From NCBI RefSeq assembly GCF_000766145.1, contig NZ_JNFB01000010.1:17685-81684 (forward strand): a DNA stretch of 64,000 bases, read 5' to 3'. Positions 32,855-42,314 of this stretch are shown piece by piece. The stretch comes from Paenilisteria newyorkensis. GTDB lineage: Bacteria > Bacillota > Bacilli > Lactobacillales > Listeriaceae. Under the pieces are notes generated by a model. The model saw nothing but the letters and a program-made list of their open reading frames with translations. It was not told where the DNA came from and did no database searches. The number at the start of each line of letters is the position of its first letter. Position 1 is the stretch's first letter. The translations under genes and the position numbers were made by a program.

Positions 32855-32983
32855 AAAACTATAATGTACATTTCTAATGTTATCTTCGTTTGAATAGGTC
32901 CAAATATGTTATAATTAGTCACAAGAAGTCATGCTAAGTTATTGAGAAACAGACCCAAAATAAGCTAGAAGAAGGGATATTTG

Positions 32984-34465
32984 ATGAATAATCAGGACTT
33001 TTCCAAGTTGAGTGAAGCTACCTATGTAACAGCGGAAAATTACAAGCGATATCGGCTAATTATGAGGTATTTTTATGACCAACATCGTAGTATGAATGAT
33101 TTATTGTATCGTGGTGATATTCTTAAATTTATGCAAGAAGATATTAAATTCCCAAACTACCAAGAAAAAGAATTGGATCAGGATTTAAATAGTTTGATTT
33201 CGTGGGGGAATCTCGAGCAACGCCAAGAAATGAGCCAACCTAAATCCATTGAGGAATATAAAAATCGGCATTTTAGATATCAAATTTCGGAGACAAGTGT
33301 TGTGATTGAAGATATGCTAGAAAACATCGCAAACCTACATAAAGGAACTCGTGGCTCGCTAGATAAAAATATATTTGAACGATTATTAGTTTGCCTTACA
33401 AGATTAGAAAAGGAAACGCCAGAAGGACAACAATTGTTGGATATTTGGGAGGACACGGTTACACATTTTAGCAGAATTAGCAAGAATACGACAGACTATA
33501 TTGGATATCTAAATAGTGAAAAATCTGAGCTTCAAATGCAGACGGAAGTTTTTTTAGTATATCGTGACAAGTTTATTAATTATTTGAGGGATTTTATTAT
33601 CGCCATGCAAAATAAAGCCTATCAAATCCAACATAGTTTTGAAAACGTTTCGGAGGCTTGTTTGGAGCGAATTTTTCAACAGATTTTAAAGAAGGAAAAA
33701 GAAATACCTCGTTTAGAAATATTGACTATAGATGAAAATCAAATCAGAAAAGAATTTTTTGAGAAGTGGAACAATATGAAATCATGGTTTATTGATCAAC
33801 CTCATAAGGCGAGTGAATATAGTTTATTGTTAAATCAAACGAACCATGCCATTCGAAAAATGACACACTTGATGCAGCGGTTTAGTGATCAAATGCAACA
33901 GTATCATAGTCGGAAAAAGGATTATATGCTGTTGGCGAAATGGTTTTTAGATTGTGAAAACTTAGATGAAGCGAATGAATTATCGGCGTATTTGTTTGGG
34001 TTTGAAAAGACGAAGCATTACTATGTGAAACCGTGCTCTTCTGATAATAAATATGAGGATATGTGGGAAATAGATCCGACTATTCATGAAACAGTACCAA
34101 GAATAAGGTCGTATTCGAGGAAAACCAAGTCTGATTCATTTGAGAGAAAGCAAGCCGAAAAAGACGAGTTGCGAAATAAGCATTTGCGGGAGAATAAGCA
34201 ACTAGAAAACGGGATATTAAGTTACATTAAAGATAATAAAATTGATTTGAAAGATGTGGGATTTGTAGAAAAAGATGTGCGAAAAATTCTATTAAAGTGG
34301 CTAAGTCTATCTTTCCAAAAAGAGGATAATATCATTCAAACGGAATTTAATATGTCCATTAAAATAACGGTGGATACGGCTGAAATAATAACACTTTGCT
34401 CGGAAGATGGCGAACTAACAATGCCTAGGGTAGTATACAATATCCTGAAAAAGGAGATAAGTTAA
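32984..34465 (+). CDS. jetA: Wadjet type I component JetA (TIGR02677, kleisin-like)
   Basis: 493 residues; ATG 32984 has GAAGGGAT 8 bases upstream. An all-alpha protein of the TIGR02677 family, first gene of a four-gene set in fixed JetA-B-C-D order. In Wadjet it acts as the kleisin that bridges the SMC heads and recruits the KITE subunit. A winged-helix-like start (YVTAENYKRYRLIMRYFYDQH) and long helices are visible. It ends one base before JetB. The complex binds and extrudes circular plasmid DNA, which the nuclease subunit then cuts. Confidence 0.9.
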   Translation: MNNQDFSKLSEATYVTAENYKRYRLIMRYFYDQHRSMNDLLYRGDILKFMQEDIKFPNYQEKELDQDLNSLISWGNLEQRQEMSQPKSIEEYKNRHFRYQISETSVVIEDMLENIANLHKGTRGSLDKNIFERLLVCLTRLEKETPEGQQLLDIWEDTVTHFSRISKNTTDYIGYLNSEKSELQMQTEVFLVYRDKFINYLRDFIIAMQNKAYQIQHSFENVSEACLERIFQQILKKEKEIPRLEILTIDENQIRKEFFEKWNNMKSWFIDQPHKASEYSLLLNQTNHAIRKMTHLMQRFSDQMQQYHSRKKDYMLLAKWFLDCENLDEANELSAYLFGFEKTKHYYVKPCSSDNKYEDMWEIDPTIHETVPRIRSYSRKTKSDSFERKQAEKDELRNKHLRENKQLENGILSYIKDNKIDLKDVGFVEKDVRKILLKWLSLSFQKEDNIIQTEFNMSIKITVDTAEIITLCSEDGELTMPRVVYNILKKEIS

Positions 34466-35650
34466 ATGGTTGCTAGCAATGAGGAAATAGCTGAGGCAGT
34501 TGGTGTTTTATTTGAAAACTATTGGATTGTTCGAGAACGGCAAAGGTATGAATATCATTTAATAAAAAGCAATGAGCGTGAATTGATAAGACATTTGATG
34601 GAGAACTATGGTTTAAAACTCATTGTACGTAGTCATTTTATCAAGTTAGAAAAAATTCCGATTCAAGCGAAAAGCTGGATGGGGATGGCGGATTTTAATA
34701 CTTTGATGGAATATGCTCTCTTTTGTTGCGCTATGGCCTATACGGAGGAAAAAGGAGAAGGCGAGCCATTTCTGTTAAATGAGTTGGTAGAGGAGATTGA
34801 GCTTTTTTATCCTGAAAAAGAAGGGCTGGATTGGACTAATTATAGACATCGAAAAAGCTTGGTCAAAGTATTAAATAAAATGGTGGATTTGCAACTGATT
34901 GAAATAATAGAAGGAAATACGAATACTTTTGCGGAATCGAAAGAGCAATATGAGGTACTTTATAGGATTAGTAAATACAGCAGATATTTTATTCGAACAT
35001 ACCCAGAGGATTTTCAAATTTATAATAGTGGTAGGGACTTTATTTCGAATGAAAGAAGAGAGAAGCTGGCGGATTATGAAAATAGAGTGAAAATTTTCCG
35101 AACCTTATTGATGGAGCCAGCTATTTTAAGAAATGCAGATAATGAATCCGAATTTTATTATTTACGAAATCAGGAGGAGAACATACGTCATTTTTTTGAA
35201 AAATTCACACCATTTTCTTTTGAATTAACAAAAAATGTGGCGATGTTGACTCTCCATGATCGAAAAGCACAATATGATACATTTCCGTCGCTAAAATCAC
35301 TAGATGACTGCTTTCTTCAATTGGTAGACTACGTTCGAGGAGATGGGTTGGAGTATAATGCGTATGGAGAAATGATATTGACTTCAAATCAGTGGAAAAC
35401 ATTAGTTGGAGATCATGCTGCTAGAAACAGAGGTGGATGGTCAAAAAAGGATCAGGAATTATCGTTGGATAAACTTGCGGCTGTGTTATTAGAAATCGGA
35501 AAAACGTGGGGAATGTTGCGTGAAAATAAGTTGGGGAATATAACTATTATGCCTAATTTTGCTAGAAATATAGGGCGTTATCCAGCAGGTTTTGACTCGT
35601 TGTATCCAGAGGCATATAAAGAAAAGATGAAAACTCAAATTGATGACTAA
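34466..35650 (+). CDS. jetB: Wadjet type I component JetB (TIGR02678, KITE-like)
   Basis: 394 residues, ATG directly after the JetA stop with AAGGAGA upstream. Matches the TIGR02678/DUF2398 family in length and winged-helix layout (EAVGVLFENYWIVRERQRYEY near the start; YIRTYPEDF-like centre). KITE dimer subunit that, with JetA, joins the JetC motor. A 17-base stretch separates it from the JetC start. Confidence 0.9.
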   Translation: MVASNEEIAEAVGVLFENYWIVRERQRYEYHLIKSNERELIRHLMENYGLKLIVRSHFIKLEKIPIQAKSWMGMADFNTLMEYALFCCAMAYTEEKGEGEPFLLNELVEEIELFYPEKEGLDWTNYRHRKSLVKVLNKMVDLQLIEIIEGNTNTFAESKEQYEVLYRISKYSRYFIRTYPEDFQIYNSGRDFISNERREKLADYENRVKIFRTLLMEPAILRNADNESEFYYLRNQEENIRHFFEKFTPFSFELTKNVAMLTLHDRKAQYDTFPSLKSLDDCFLQLVDYVRGDGLEYNAYGEMILTSNQWKTLVGDHAARNRGGWSKKDQELSLDKLAAVLLEIGKTWGMLRENKLGNITIMPNFARNIGRYPAGFDSLYPEAYKEKMKTQIDD

Positions 35651-35666
35651 CAACGGAGGTAATAGT

Positions 35667-38600
35667 ATGGCGATTAATGATTCGAAATGGGAAGTCAACC
35701 GAGTAGGCTTGATTAATTTTTGGTATTATGATGAGGAATATTTTGAATTTGCTGATGGAAAGATGCTTTTAAGAGGATCAAATGGTTCGGGGAAATCTGT
35801 TACAATGCAGAGCCTGTTTCCTGTATTATTGGATGGGAAAACTATCGCTAATAGACTGGATTCATTTGGTAGTCGTGCCAGAAAAATGGAAGAGTATTTG
35901 CTAGGTGAGGAAAATGTTACGAAATTAAATGATCGGACAGGTTATTTATTTATTGAGTACAAGAAGAAGGACCATGATATCTACATGACGACAGGTATTG
36001 GTTTGAAGGCAAAGCGTGGAGGAGTCTTGACTAAATGGTATTTCGCTTTGATAGATAATCGCCGAATTGGGCATGATTTTAGTCTTTTTGACGAGGTGAG
36101 TGGGGATAAGCTACAGCCACTTTCTAAAAGGCAACTTATCAATCGAGTGGAGAGCGGCGGAGTTGTGCTAGACACACAAAGAGAATATCAAGAGCTGGTC
36201 AACCAAAGAATTTTTGGTTTTGCTACAATCAGTGATTTTGATAATTGTATAAATTTGCTTATTCAACTGAGAAGTCCAAAATTGTCAAAAGAGTTTAATC
36301 CTACTGTTATTTTCGGGATATTATCTAATTCATTGCCGACATTAAAAGAAGATGATTTACAAACGATTTCTAATACATTGGATCAGATTGATTCGAGTAG
36401 AATGAGATTAGAGCAGTTTGAACGGGAGAAACAGGCATTAGAAGGCTTAAATAGTGTATATACCGATTTTTATGATGAAAAATTGCGTATTATTGCAAAA
36501 AAATGGCTAGACAGTATAGAGTATACTAAGATAAAGCGAATAGAGCTTGAGCAACATCAAGCCGAGCATTTAATTTTGAAAGAAAAACTACTGGATTTAG
36601 AGTCAGAAGATCATGATTTGGATATGAACTTGGCCGTTTGGCGAGATGAAAATGAGGAATTGAGTCATCACAAGGATTTTCAGTTAGTTGCTCAGGGGCA
36701 AAAAACAAAGGAACATTTAGAAAAACAGTCTGAGGTAGTGAAAAAGCTTCATAGCCAATTGAAAGCAAAGGAGAGTTACATCAAGGAAATTAAAGGCCGT
36801 TTGCAAGAACTGGAAGTGGAGCATGATAATCTGGAGAAAGAGAAGCATGATTATTTGGACGAGATGGTTGATCATGCCGAGTCTGGCGGATATGCTATCA
36901 AACACTTGCTACATTTAGATAGTAGTAAGCGGCAGGATGAGAAGTTGGTATTGAATTTTTGGAGTGCGGATATTAAGGCATATGTAAGCCATTTACAAGA
37001 AGGGATCGAGCGTTTAAAAGAAATTCATCGTGAGCAGATATATTATTCAAAATTAGATAGTGAGCTTGGTGAATACTTGGAAAACCGTGATTTGCATCAG
37101 AAAAATCAGCTTCATTGGCAACAGACTTACAGAGAAGAGCGTGAAAAACTAGCAACGAAATTGCATGAATGGAAAAATCAGTTGCCATTCTTTCTAGATG
37201 TAGATGTTTTTAAAGGCGTATTACGTGATTTAGAGGGACTATATGATGAAGTGACTATATTTGAATTTGCAATAGAGCCTTTGTACCGGGCTGTAAAATT
37301 AGAAATAGAAAGACTGGATAGATCGTTATTGCCACTTGAAGCTGAAATGAACAGTTTGGAAGTTGAGATAAAGCATCAAGAGTCAGAGCGACAAGCATGG
37401 CAGGAGCAACGCGAGCCTGAGCCACTAAGGAGCATTGCTAGTACTAAGTTTCGAGAACAGTTAGTTGCGAATGCCTCTCCATTTTATGATTGTGTGGATT
37501 TTAGGGAGGAGCTTTCGGAGGAGCAACGGAATAGAATAGAGGGCGCATTATTAGACAGTGGAATACTGGATGCATTAGTGACGGAGGATTTTTTAGCTTT
37601 GGAAGGAGATCGGCAACTGATCCCTGTCCCGTTAACGCCTGATAAGAAGGCTTTAACAGAGTATTTAGTGGCGGATTGTGATGGGCTAAGTCGACATAGT
37701 GATTATATAACGCAGATTTTACGTTCTATCGAGGTCTCGGATGATTGTAATAATGACGTAGGAACTTGGAGGATTAGTACGGAAGGTAATTATCAGATGA
37801 ACTTACTACGAGGTGTAACGGCGAGTGATTACAAGGCGATGTATATTGGGAAGGCTAGTCGGGAGCGTTATCGAGCAGAGCAGATAAATAAGATTAATAA
37901 CGAGTTAGATTTATTGAATGGGGAATATATGAATTTAAAAGAAAATAAAATGATATTAGTGAAGAAAGTGGAAGACGCAGAGCAAATGGTGAATAACTTA
38001 CCAAGAGATGATGAGTTGAAAACCACGTATGAGGAGAGTAAGAAGGAAGGGAGAAACGTGCAGGAATGGAATGAGAAATTATCTAAAAAACAGGAAGAGA
38101 TGAGAGAAAAAAAGAAACATATGGATAGCTTAAAGTGGGGATTAACCCAATTTACAACGGAGGATGATCTTGAGTTGAATCTAGAGAGTTACGAGGGTGC
38201 GTACAAGGAGATGATAGATTATCAAGACGCTTTTTCTGACTGGAAGGATCGGTTGACAGGATTACAATATGTGATGGCAAAACAAAAAGATCAGCAACAG
38301 CAACTAAGCATTCAAAGCGAGGAAATGGATGAGAAGCAGCTGGAATCTGATGAGGCTCAGGATTCTCAGGATCTTTTAGAAAAACAGTATGATTCTATAA
38401 TGGCACGACAAAAGTTGAGCAAGTTAGATGATATTAAAGCCCAGATTGGGCAAGTTAAGTTGAACATTCAAGAAGGTGAGAAGCGCAAAAAAATGATAAG
38501 TAGGAGCACGCTTGAGTCTCATGGACGTAAGGTTCAAGTTGAGTCTAAGATAGAACAGTTAGCTGGGAAACTGGATTTTGATGTTATATTTGAACAACTG

Positions 38601-39794
38601 TTAGCGAGTACTTTTACTCAGGAGTTTAAGCGTTATCGGGTAGTGAATAATGAATTGGAGATGGAGGATGAGGCAAAAGGGATGATTCAGGGTTGGGAGT
38701 ATAATGATAGCCATTTATATCAATTTGAAAGGAAATTAGATAAAGTATTTTCTGTATCTGAAAGTAATCTTCTAGAGTATCGGCCATCCGTGAAGAGAGC
38801 TGTTATCTTGTCTGAACCGGATTATTTGGAAACTTATACGGATGAGAGCGATATGTCTATGATTGAAAATTGGCGAACATTAAACCAACAAAAAATTCTG
38901 GAAGTGAACTCGGAAGGCGCTTGGATTCATCCGCAGTTGCTGATAGATCGTTTGAATTCTCAGATTGAACAGGCCAATTTGATACTGCGAGAGAGTGATG
39001 AGGAACTTTTTGAGCAGATTATTTTTCATTCTGTAGGCAAAATAATTAGACAGCTCATTCAAAAGGCGCAACGATGGGTGATACAGATGAACGCAATTTT
39101 AAAGGATCAGGATAATTCGTCTGGACTAACGTTATCGATTAATTGGGTTCCGAATACTGGTGATAGTGATGATGAGCTATCGACGAAGGAATTAGTGCGA
39201 CTGTTGAAGAAAGATACTTCTATTTTAAAAGAGAGTGACACGGAGTTAATGAAAAGGCATTTCCAGGCAAAAATAGCACACGCGAAAAAAGAACAGAAAG
39301 AGGAAGATAGCGGGGATAGCCTGTACCAGATTTTGCAACAAGTATTGGATTATCGGAAGTGGTTTCAATTTGAAATGAAGTATCACAGGGTGAATGAAGG
39401 AGTGTCTAAGCTAAATAATAATGAGTTCAATAAATTTAGTGGCGGTGAGAAGGCTATTTGTATGTATCTCCCTCTTTTCACGGCGGTATATTCGAGATAT
39501 GAGGATGCGAGCGCTAATGCACCCTATATTATTTCGTTAGATGAGGCTTTTGCAGGGATTGATGAATTAAATATCGCGGAATTATTTAAGGCGACGGAAC
39601 AATTGGGCTTCAACTACATCATGAATTCGCAATCTTTACAAGGAGAATTTGCTACTGTTTCCAGTTTGAATACGTATGAGTTAATTCGACCAAGAAATGC
39701 CGCAGTGGTAGGGACATTGCAGTATCATTGGGATGGATATACAAAGAAACTTATTTTGCCTAAAAATGGTGACGAGGAACTAGTGCATGAATAG
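35667..39794 (+). CDS. jetC: Wadjet type I component JetC (TIGR02680, SMC/MukB-like ATPase)
   Basis: 1375 residues from ATG 35667 (ACGGAGGT upstream; the frame also opens at 35640). Walker A GSNGSGKS at residues 37-44, a very long coiled coil broken by a hinge-like globular region near residues 590-740, then near the C terminus the signature KFSGGEKA and the Walker B/D-loop LDEAFAGID. This is the DNA loop-extruding motor of the plasmid-defence complex. Overlaps JetD by 8 bases. Confidence 0.95.
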   Translation: MAINDSKWEVNRVGLINFWYYDEEYFEFADGKMLLRGSNGSGKSVTMQSLFPVLLDGKTIANRLDSFGSRARKMEEYLLGEENVTKLNDRTGYLFIEYKKKDHDIYMTTGIGLKAKRGGVLTKWYFALIDNRRIGHDFSLFDEVSGDKLQPLSKRQLINRVESGGVVLDTQREYQELVNQRIFGFATISDFDNCINLLIQLRSPKLSKEFNPTVIFGILSNSLPTLKEDDLQTISNTLDQIDSSRMRLEQFEREKQALEGLNSVYTDFYDEKLRIIAKKWLDSIEYTKIKRIELEQHQAEHLILKEKLLDLESEDHDLDMNLAVWRDENEELSHHKDFQLVAQGQKTKEHLEKQSEVVKKLHSQLKAKESYIKEIKGRLQELEVEHDNLEKEKHDYLDEMVDHAESGGYAIKHLLHLDSSKRQDEKLVLNFWSADIKAYVSHLQEGIERLKEIHREQIYYSKLDSELGEYLENRDLHQKNQLHWQQTYREEREKLATKLHEWKNQLPFFLDVDVFKGVLRDLEGLYDEVTIFEFAIEPLYRAVKLEIERLDRSLLPLEAEMNSLEVEIKHQESERQAWQEQREPEPLRSIASTKFREQLVANASPFYDCVDFREELSEEQRNRIEGALLDSGILDALVTEDFLALEGDRQLIPVPLTPDKKALTEYLVADCDGLSRHSDYITQILRSIEVSDDCNNDVGTWRISTEGNYQMNLLRGVTASDYKAMYIGKASRERYRAEQINKINNELDLLNGEYMNLKENKMILVKKVEDAEQMVNNLPRDDELKTTYEESKKEGRNVQEWNEKLSKKQEEMREKKKHMDSLKWGLTQFTTEDDLELNLESYEGAYKEMIDYQDAFSDWKDRLTGLQYVMAKQKDQQQQLSIQSEEMDEKQLESDEAQDSQDLLEKQYDSIMARQKLSKLDDIKAQIGQVKLNIQEGEKRKKMISRSTLESHGRKVQVESKIEQLAGKLDFDVIFEQLLASTFTQEFKRYRVVNNELEMEDEAKGMIQGWEYNDSHLYQFERKLDKVFSVSESNLLEYRPSVKRAVILSEPDYLETYTDESDMSMIENWRTLNQQKILEVNSEGAWIHPQLLIDRLNSQIEQANLILRESDEELFEQIIFHSVGKIIRQLIQKAQRWVIQMNAILKDQDNSSGLTLSINWVPNTGDSDDELSTKELVRLLKKDTSILKESDTELMKRHFQAKIAHAKKEQKEEDSGDSLYQILQQVLDYRKWFQFEMKYHRVNEGVSKLNNNEFNKFSGGEKAICMYLPLFTAVYSRYEDASANAPYIISLDEAFAGIDELNIAELFKATEQLGFNYIMNSQSLQGEFATVSSLNTYELIRPRNAAVVGTLQYHWDGYTKKLILPKNGDEELVHE

Positions 39795-41070
39795 GAATGA
39801 GTTATATGAAGATGCTATTCATTATTTTAATAATCGTGTAGCTTTAAAAATCTTTTTTGAGGAAATGGAGCGGAAATATAAATCTTATGGTCGCTTTCAA
39901 GGAAATGTTTCGAAAAAGGGATTTCATAATGTTGATGTGGAGCCGTTGTTGCAGTTTATGGGGATAGATCCTTGGGAATGGGATGAGGTGAAACATATTA
40001 AAATTGCTACTTTCATTAAACATTATGAGAGTAGTAAGTTTGAGGAAATCCCTTTAAAGGATGTTGTGGAGGCAGTTTTAGGGCGGAGATTGGTGTCGAA
40101 CAAAGAGAAGCAAGAGCGTGAAGAAGAGTTGTTGCAAATTTTTGTGAGTACGGTAGAGAATATTTCATCTGTCTATCTGGAAATCCCTTTAAAACCTTTT
40201 TATAAGTGGTATTTAATAGATGGAATTGATTGTTTGAACGGTTTTTCTCAAGTTAAGGAAGCTTTGGGAAACATGCCAAAAGAATACACGAAACTCCCGG
40301 TATTCGCATATCAGCAGACAGGGAATCCGCACGCTTTTGATAGTACTACGTACAGAGGTCAGCTATTATTGGCGGTACTAGGAGTGTTATCATTAAATAA
40401 AGAACAGATTTATACGTCGCGAGTAGAGAGAGAAAATGAAATATATGCTGGATTTCACTTGATTAAAGATGATATTATGAATTTTGCAGCGATAAATGGT
40501 TTGGTTGCTTTTAAGAAGAGCGAACCAATGGCGATGTGGCGGAGTGCGTGCGAGAGTAATAGTCCGTGGAATGTTCCTGTGAGGCAACTAATCGAGATTA
40601 CCACAATCAGGCCGAATAAGGGGAAGAAAATTATACTGATAGAAAATTCAGGTGTTTTTTCAGTGTTACTAGATAAATTTCCAGATCTACCTATTATTTG
40701 CACAAATGGTCAATTTCGATATGCGATTTGGCTATTGTTAGATAGGTTAGTGAATCATGATGTTCAACTGTATTATTCGGGTGATTTCGATCCTGAGGGT
40801 ATTGAGATGGCATCCAAATTAAAAAGTCGATACCAAGATAAGGTCTTTTTTTTAGCGATGGATGCAGTAGCTTATTTGGAGAGCAAACCAAGTGTGCCAC
40901 TGGATGGAGACCGTTGTAAGAAATTGCGAAACGTTATTGTTGTGAATGAATTAAATGATGTTAAAGAGAAGATATTAGAGCTCGAATTGGCAGGCTATCA
41001 AGAGGGAATAATTGAGCGTATAGCTACAGAAATTAGGCAGAAATTTTATAATGATAAGGGGTTATTATGA
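39787..41070 (+). CDS. jetD: Wadjet type I component JetD (TIGR02679, Toprim nuclease)
   Basis: 427 residues. The C-terminal half is a DUF2399/Toprim domain: catalytic Glu in ILIENSGVF and the DxD in YYSGDFDPEGIEM, about 75 residues apart. The N-terminal half is the DNA-arm region (DUF3322-like). JetD cuts DNA that the JetABC motor has reeled in, which selects against small circles such as plasmids. All active-site motifs are intact across the operon, so the system looks functional. Confidence 0.93.
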   Translation: MNRNELYEDAIHYFNNRVALKIFFEEMERKYKSYGRFQGNVSKKGFHNVDVEPLLQFMGIDPWEWDEVKHIKIATFIKHYESSKFEEIPLKDVVEAVLGRRLVSNKEKQEREEELLQIFVSTVENISSVYLEIPLKPFYKWYLIDGIDCLNGFSQVKEALGNMPKEYTKLPVFAYQQTGNPHAFDSTTYRGQLLLAVLGVLSLNKEQIYTSRVERENEIYAGFHLIKDDIMNFAAINGLVAFKKSEPMAMWRSACESNSPWNVPVRQLIEITTIRPNKGKKIILIENSGVFSVLLDKFPDLPIICTNGQFRYAIWLLLDRLVNHDVQLYYSGDFDPEGIEMASKLKSRYQDKVFFLAMDAVAYLESKPSVPLDGDRCKKLRNVIVVNELNDVKEKILELELAGYQEGIIERIATEIRQKFYNDKGLL

Positions 41071-41071
41071 C

Positions 41072-42148
41072 ATGGTAACAAATAGATTATTAAAGGATTC
41101 ATTCAAAAAAACGACGTACAAACTTTCGCAACATGGGCCGCGTAATGCTAGTGTTTTGAAAGAGGCTTTTGAATCGGTTGATGCGGATTTGGAAAGTGAT
41201 ATTTACGGGGAAGGTGCAGTTATCGAGAATTTTCAGGACAAAATCGCGGCGTTTTTAGGGAAGGAGACGGCTGTGTTTTTCCCAAGTGGGACGATGGCGC
41301 AGCAAGCTGCATTGCGGATTTGGGCGGACGAGAAGGGGAACAATAAAATCGCGTATCATCCGCTTTCTCATCTCGAAATTCATGAGCAGGATGCCTTGAG
41401 GGAGTTGCAATCGATGGAGCCGTTATTGCTCGGGAAGGCGGACCGTGTGCCGACGCTGGATGATATTCGCAATTTAAATGAGCCGGTTTCGTGTATTTTA
41501 CTTGAGTTGCCGCAACGTGAAATTGGTGGGCAGCTGCCAACGTTTTCGGAGTTGGAGGAGATTTCGGCGTATTGTCGCAGCAATGGGATTAGGCTTCACC
41601 TTGATGGCGCGCGGTTGTGGGAAGTCACGCCGTATTATCAGAAGTCGGAAAAAGAGATTTGTGCGCTGTTTGATAGTGTTTATGTTTCTTTTTACAAAGG
41701 ACTTGGCGGTATCGCGGGTGCTATTTTGGCTGGCGATGCGGATTTCACAAAAGAGTCGAAGGTCTGGAAACGCCGTTATGGCGGTGATTTGATTAGTCTG
41801 TATCCGTATATTGTGTCGGCGGATTATTATTTCGATAAACGAATTGGCAAAATGGGGCAGTATTATGAGGCGGCGAAGGATTTGGCGCGTCGATTTAATG
41901 CGTGTGATGGTGTGCGTACGGTGCCGGAAGTCCCTGTTTCCAATATGTTTCATGTGTATTTTGAGAAATCGGCAGAAGCCATCGAACCAATTTTAGCAAA
42001 AATTCATGCGGAGACAAATGTTGGGTGTTCTGGATACTTGCAGGCGAAACCGGTTGATGCGTGTGGGTTTGAGCTGTCGATTGGGGATGCAGTGGCGGAA
42101 ATTCCTGCTGAAAAACTGGATCAAGTCTTTGAATTGTTACAAAAATAG
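41072..42148 (+). CDS. Threonine-aldolase-family PLP enzyme (beta-eliminating lyase)
   Basis: 358 residues from ATG 41072, one base after the JetD stop; AAGGGG lies upstream. Fold-type I PLP enzyme: FFPSGTMAQQAALR, HLDGARLWE (PLP Asp) and the lysine motif SFYKGLGGIAGAIL. Likely cleaves L-threonine or L-allo-threonine to glycine and acetaldehyde. It is G+C-richer and different in codon style from the Wadjet genes, so it marks the end of the island. From memory, L. monocytogenes has a similar gene a short way after rlmH (lmo0305). Confidence 0.88.
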   Translation: MVTNRLLKDSFKKTTYKLSQHGPRNASVLKEAFESVDADLESDIYGEGAVIENFQDKIAAFLGKETAVFFPSGTMAQQAALRIWADEKGNNKIAYHPLSHLEIHEQDALRELQSMEPLLLGKADRVPTLDDIRNLNEPVSCILLELPQREIGGQLPTFSELEEISAYCRSNGIRLHLDGARLWEVTPYYQKSEKEICALFDSVYVSFYKGLGGIAGAILAGDADFTKESKVWKRRYGGDLISLYPYIVSADYYFDKRIGKMGQYYEAAKDLARRFNACDGVRTVPEVPVSNMFHVYFEKSAEAIEPILAKIHAETNVGCSGYLQAKPVDACGFELSIGDAVAEIPAEKLDQVFELLQK

Positions 42149-42164
42149 TTAAATAAGTGGAGAC

Positions 42165-42201
42165 GGGTCAATGCTGCGAAATCAGTATTGGCTCTATTTT
42201 C
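42165..42201 (+). terminator. Probable terminator after the aldolase gene
   Basis: GGGTCAAT pairs with ATTGGCTC (two G-U pairs) around a 14-base loop, followed by TATTTTC. Similar in sequence to the terminator at 30601. Confidence 0.6.
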
Positions 42202-42314
42202 ATGGAGAAATTTTGCGAGATATTAATAAAACGCTTTATTTATCGTAATATTTGTATTATAATTGTAATATAAGAAATGAATAAGAAACAAATCTATTGA
42301 AAAAGGAGAACAAG

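Noticed and set aside
35667..41070. Housekeeping MukBEF or SbcCD complex
   Set aside because: The four-gene order with TIGR02677/78/80/79-type proteins and a Toprim JetD identifies Wadjet.
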